A stretch of DNA of 6,079 nucleotides from Pseudomonadota bacterium (lineage in GTDB: Bacteria > Pseudomonadota > Alphaproteobacteria > Reyranellales > Reyranellaceae). The stretch lies in assembly GCA_023436825.1 (NCBI GenBank), contig JAEZHS010000695.1, positions 1 to 6,079 of the forward strand, read 5' to 3'. Below the pieces are notes generated by a model that had not been told where the DNA came from, made no database searches, and saw only the letters and a program-made list of their open reading frames with translations. The translations under genes and the position numbers were made by a program. Shown here in pieces: positions 6,041 to 6,079 of the stretch; position 1 is the first letter of the stretch; the number at the start of each line of letters is the position of its first letter.

Positions 6041-6079
6041 CATGCTCCTCTCCCCTTGGGGGAGAGGCTGGGTGAGGGG
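6041..6079 (+). repeat. REP-like CT/AG-rich palindromic repeat, cut by window end
   Basis: Beginning 36 bases after the ndk stop is a perfect 9-bp inverted repeat: CCTCTCCCC (6047-6055), a TTG loop, and GGGGAGAGG (6059-6067). It is followed by a GGGTGAGGGG tail that reaches the window edge. Sequences of this pattern (CTCTCCCC...GGGGAGAGG...GGTGAGGGG) are common dispersed intergenic repeats in many proteobacterial genomes; the family is recalled, not searched. It may also act as a 3' hairpin for the ndk mRNA, though no T run is visible before the window ends. Confidence 0.6.

Noticed and set aside
5336..6043. Minus-strand open frame opposite ndk
   Set aside because: It is antisense to a complete, fully conserved ndk and overlaps the start of the ABC-F gene in another frame. 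It has no motif support.

Overview
The window is high-GC bacterial chromosome (roughly two-thirds G+C by eye). It is densely packed and carries five complete genes, with no RNA genes, transposases, phage genes or CRISPR repeats that I can see. The nucleoside diphosphate kinase reads like an alphaproteobacterial Ndk, and the overall style suggests a Rhodospirillales/Rhizobiales-type alphaproteobacterium. This placement rests on remembered protein resemblance and is an inference.

Left half (about 1-2191, minus strand): a probable two-gene operon. A cyclase-family (PF04199-type, kynurenine-formamidase-like) hydrolase is followed after 9 bp by an FkbM-type SAM-dependent methyltransferase. The cyclase stop codon and the methyltransferase start lie in the same reading frame. 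A GC-rich hairpin just past the methyltransferase is a candidate terminator. Middle (2192-3538): a 117-bp divergent control region with a 12-bp perfect palindrome, then a plus-strand MFS transporter related to the fosmidomycin-resistance (FSR) type. The hydrolase, methyltransferase and transporter may form one small metabolic module acting on an unknown small molecule; this is inferred from layout only.

Right half (3582-6010): housekeeping genes. A minus-strand YheS-like ABC-F ATPase (ribosome-associated, not a transporter) converges on the MFS gene and is divergent from ndk. The 113-bp gap between the ABC-F gene and ndk contains a good sigma70-type promoter for ndk, with a hairpin-forming inverted repeat in its spacer. 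After ndk the last 69 bp hold no gene. They contain a CT/AG-rich palindrome of the kind dispersed between genes in many proteobacteria, cut off by the window edge.

Overall this is mostly ordinary chromosome. I see no convincing new defence, mobile or RNA system. The points most worth checking are the altered metal-site motif and acidic loop of the cyclase, the in-frame cyclase/methyltransferase junction, and the regulatory palindromes in the two divergent intergenic regions.
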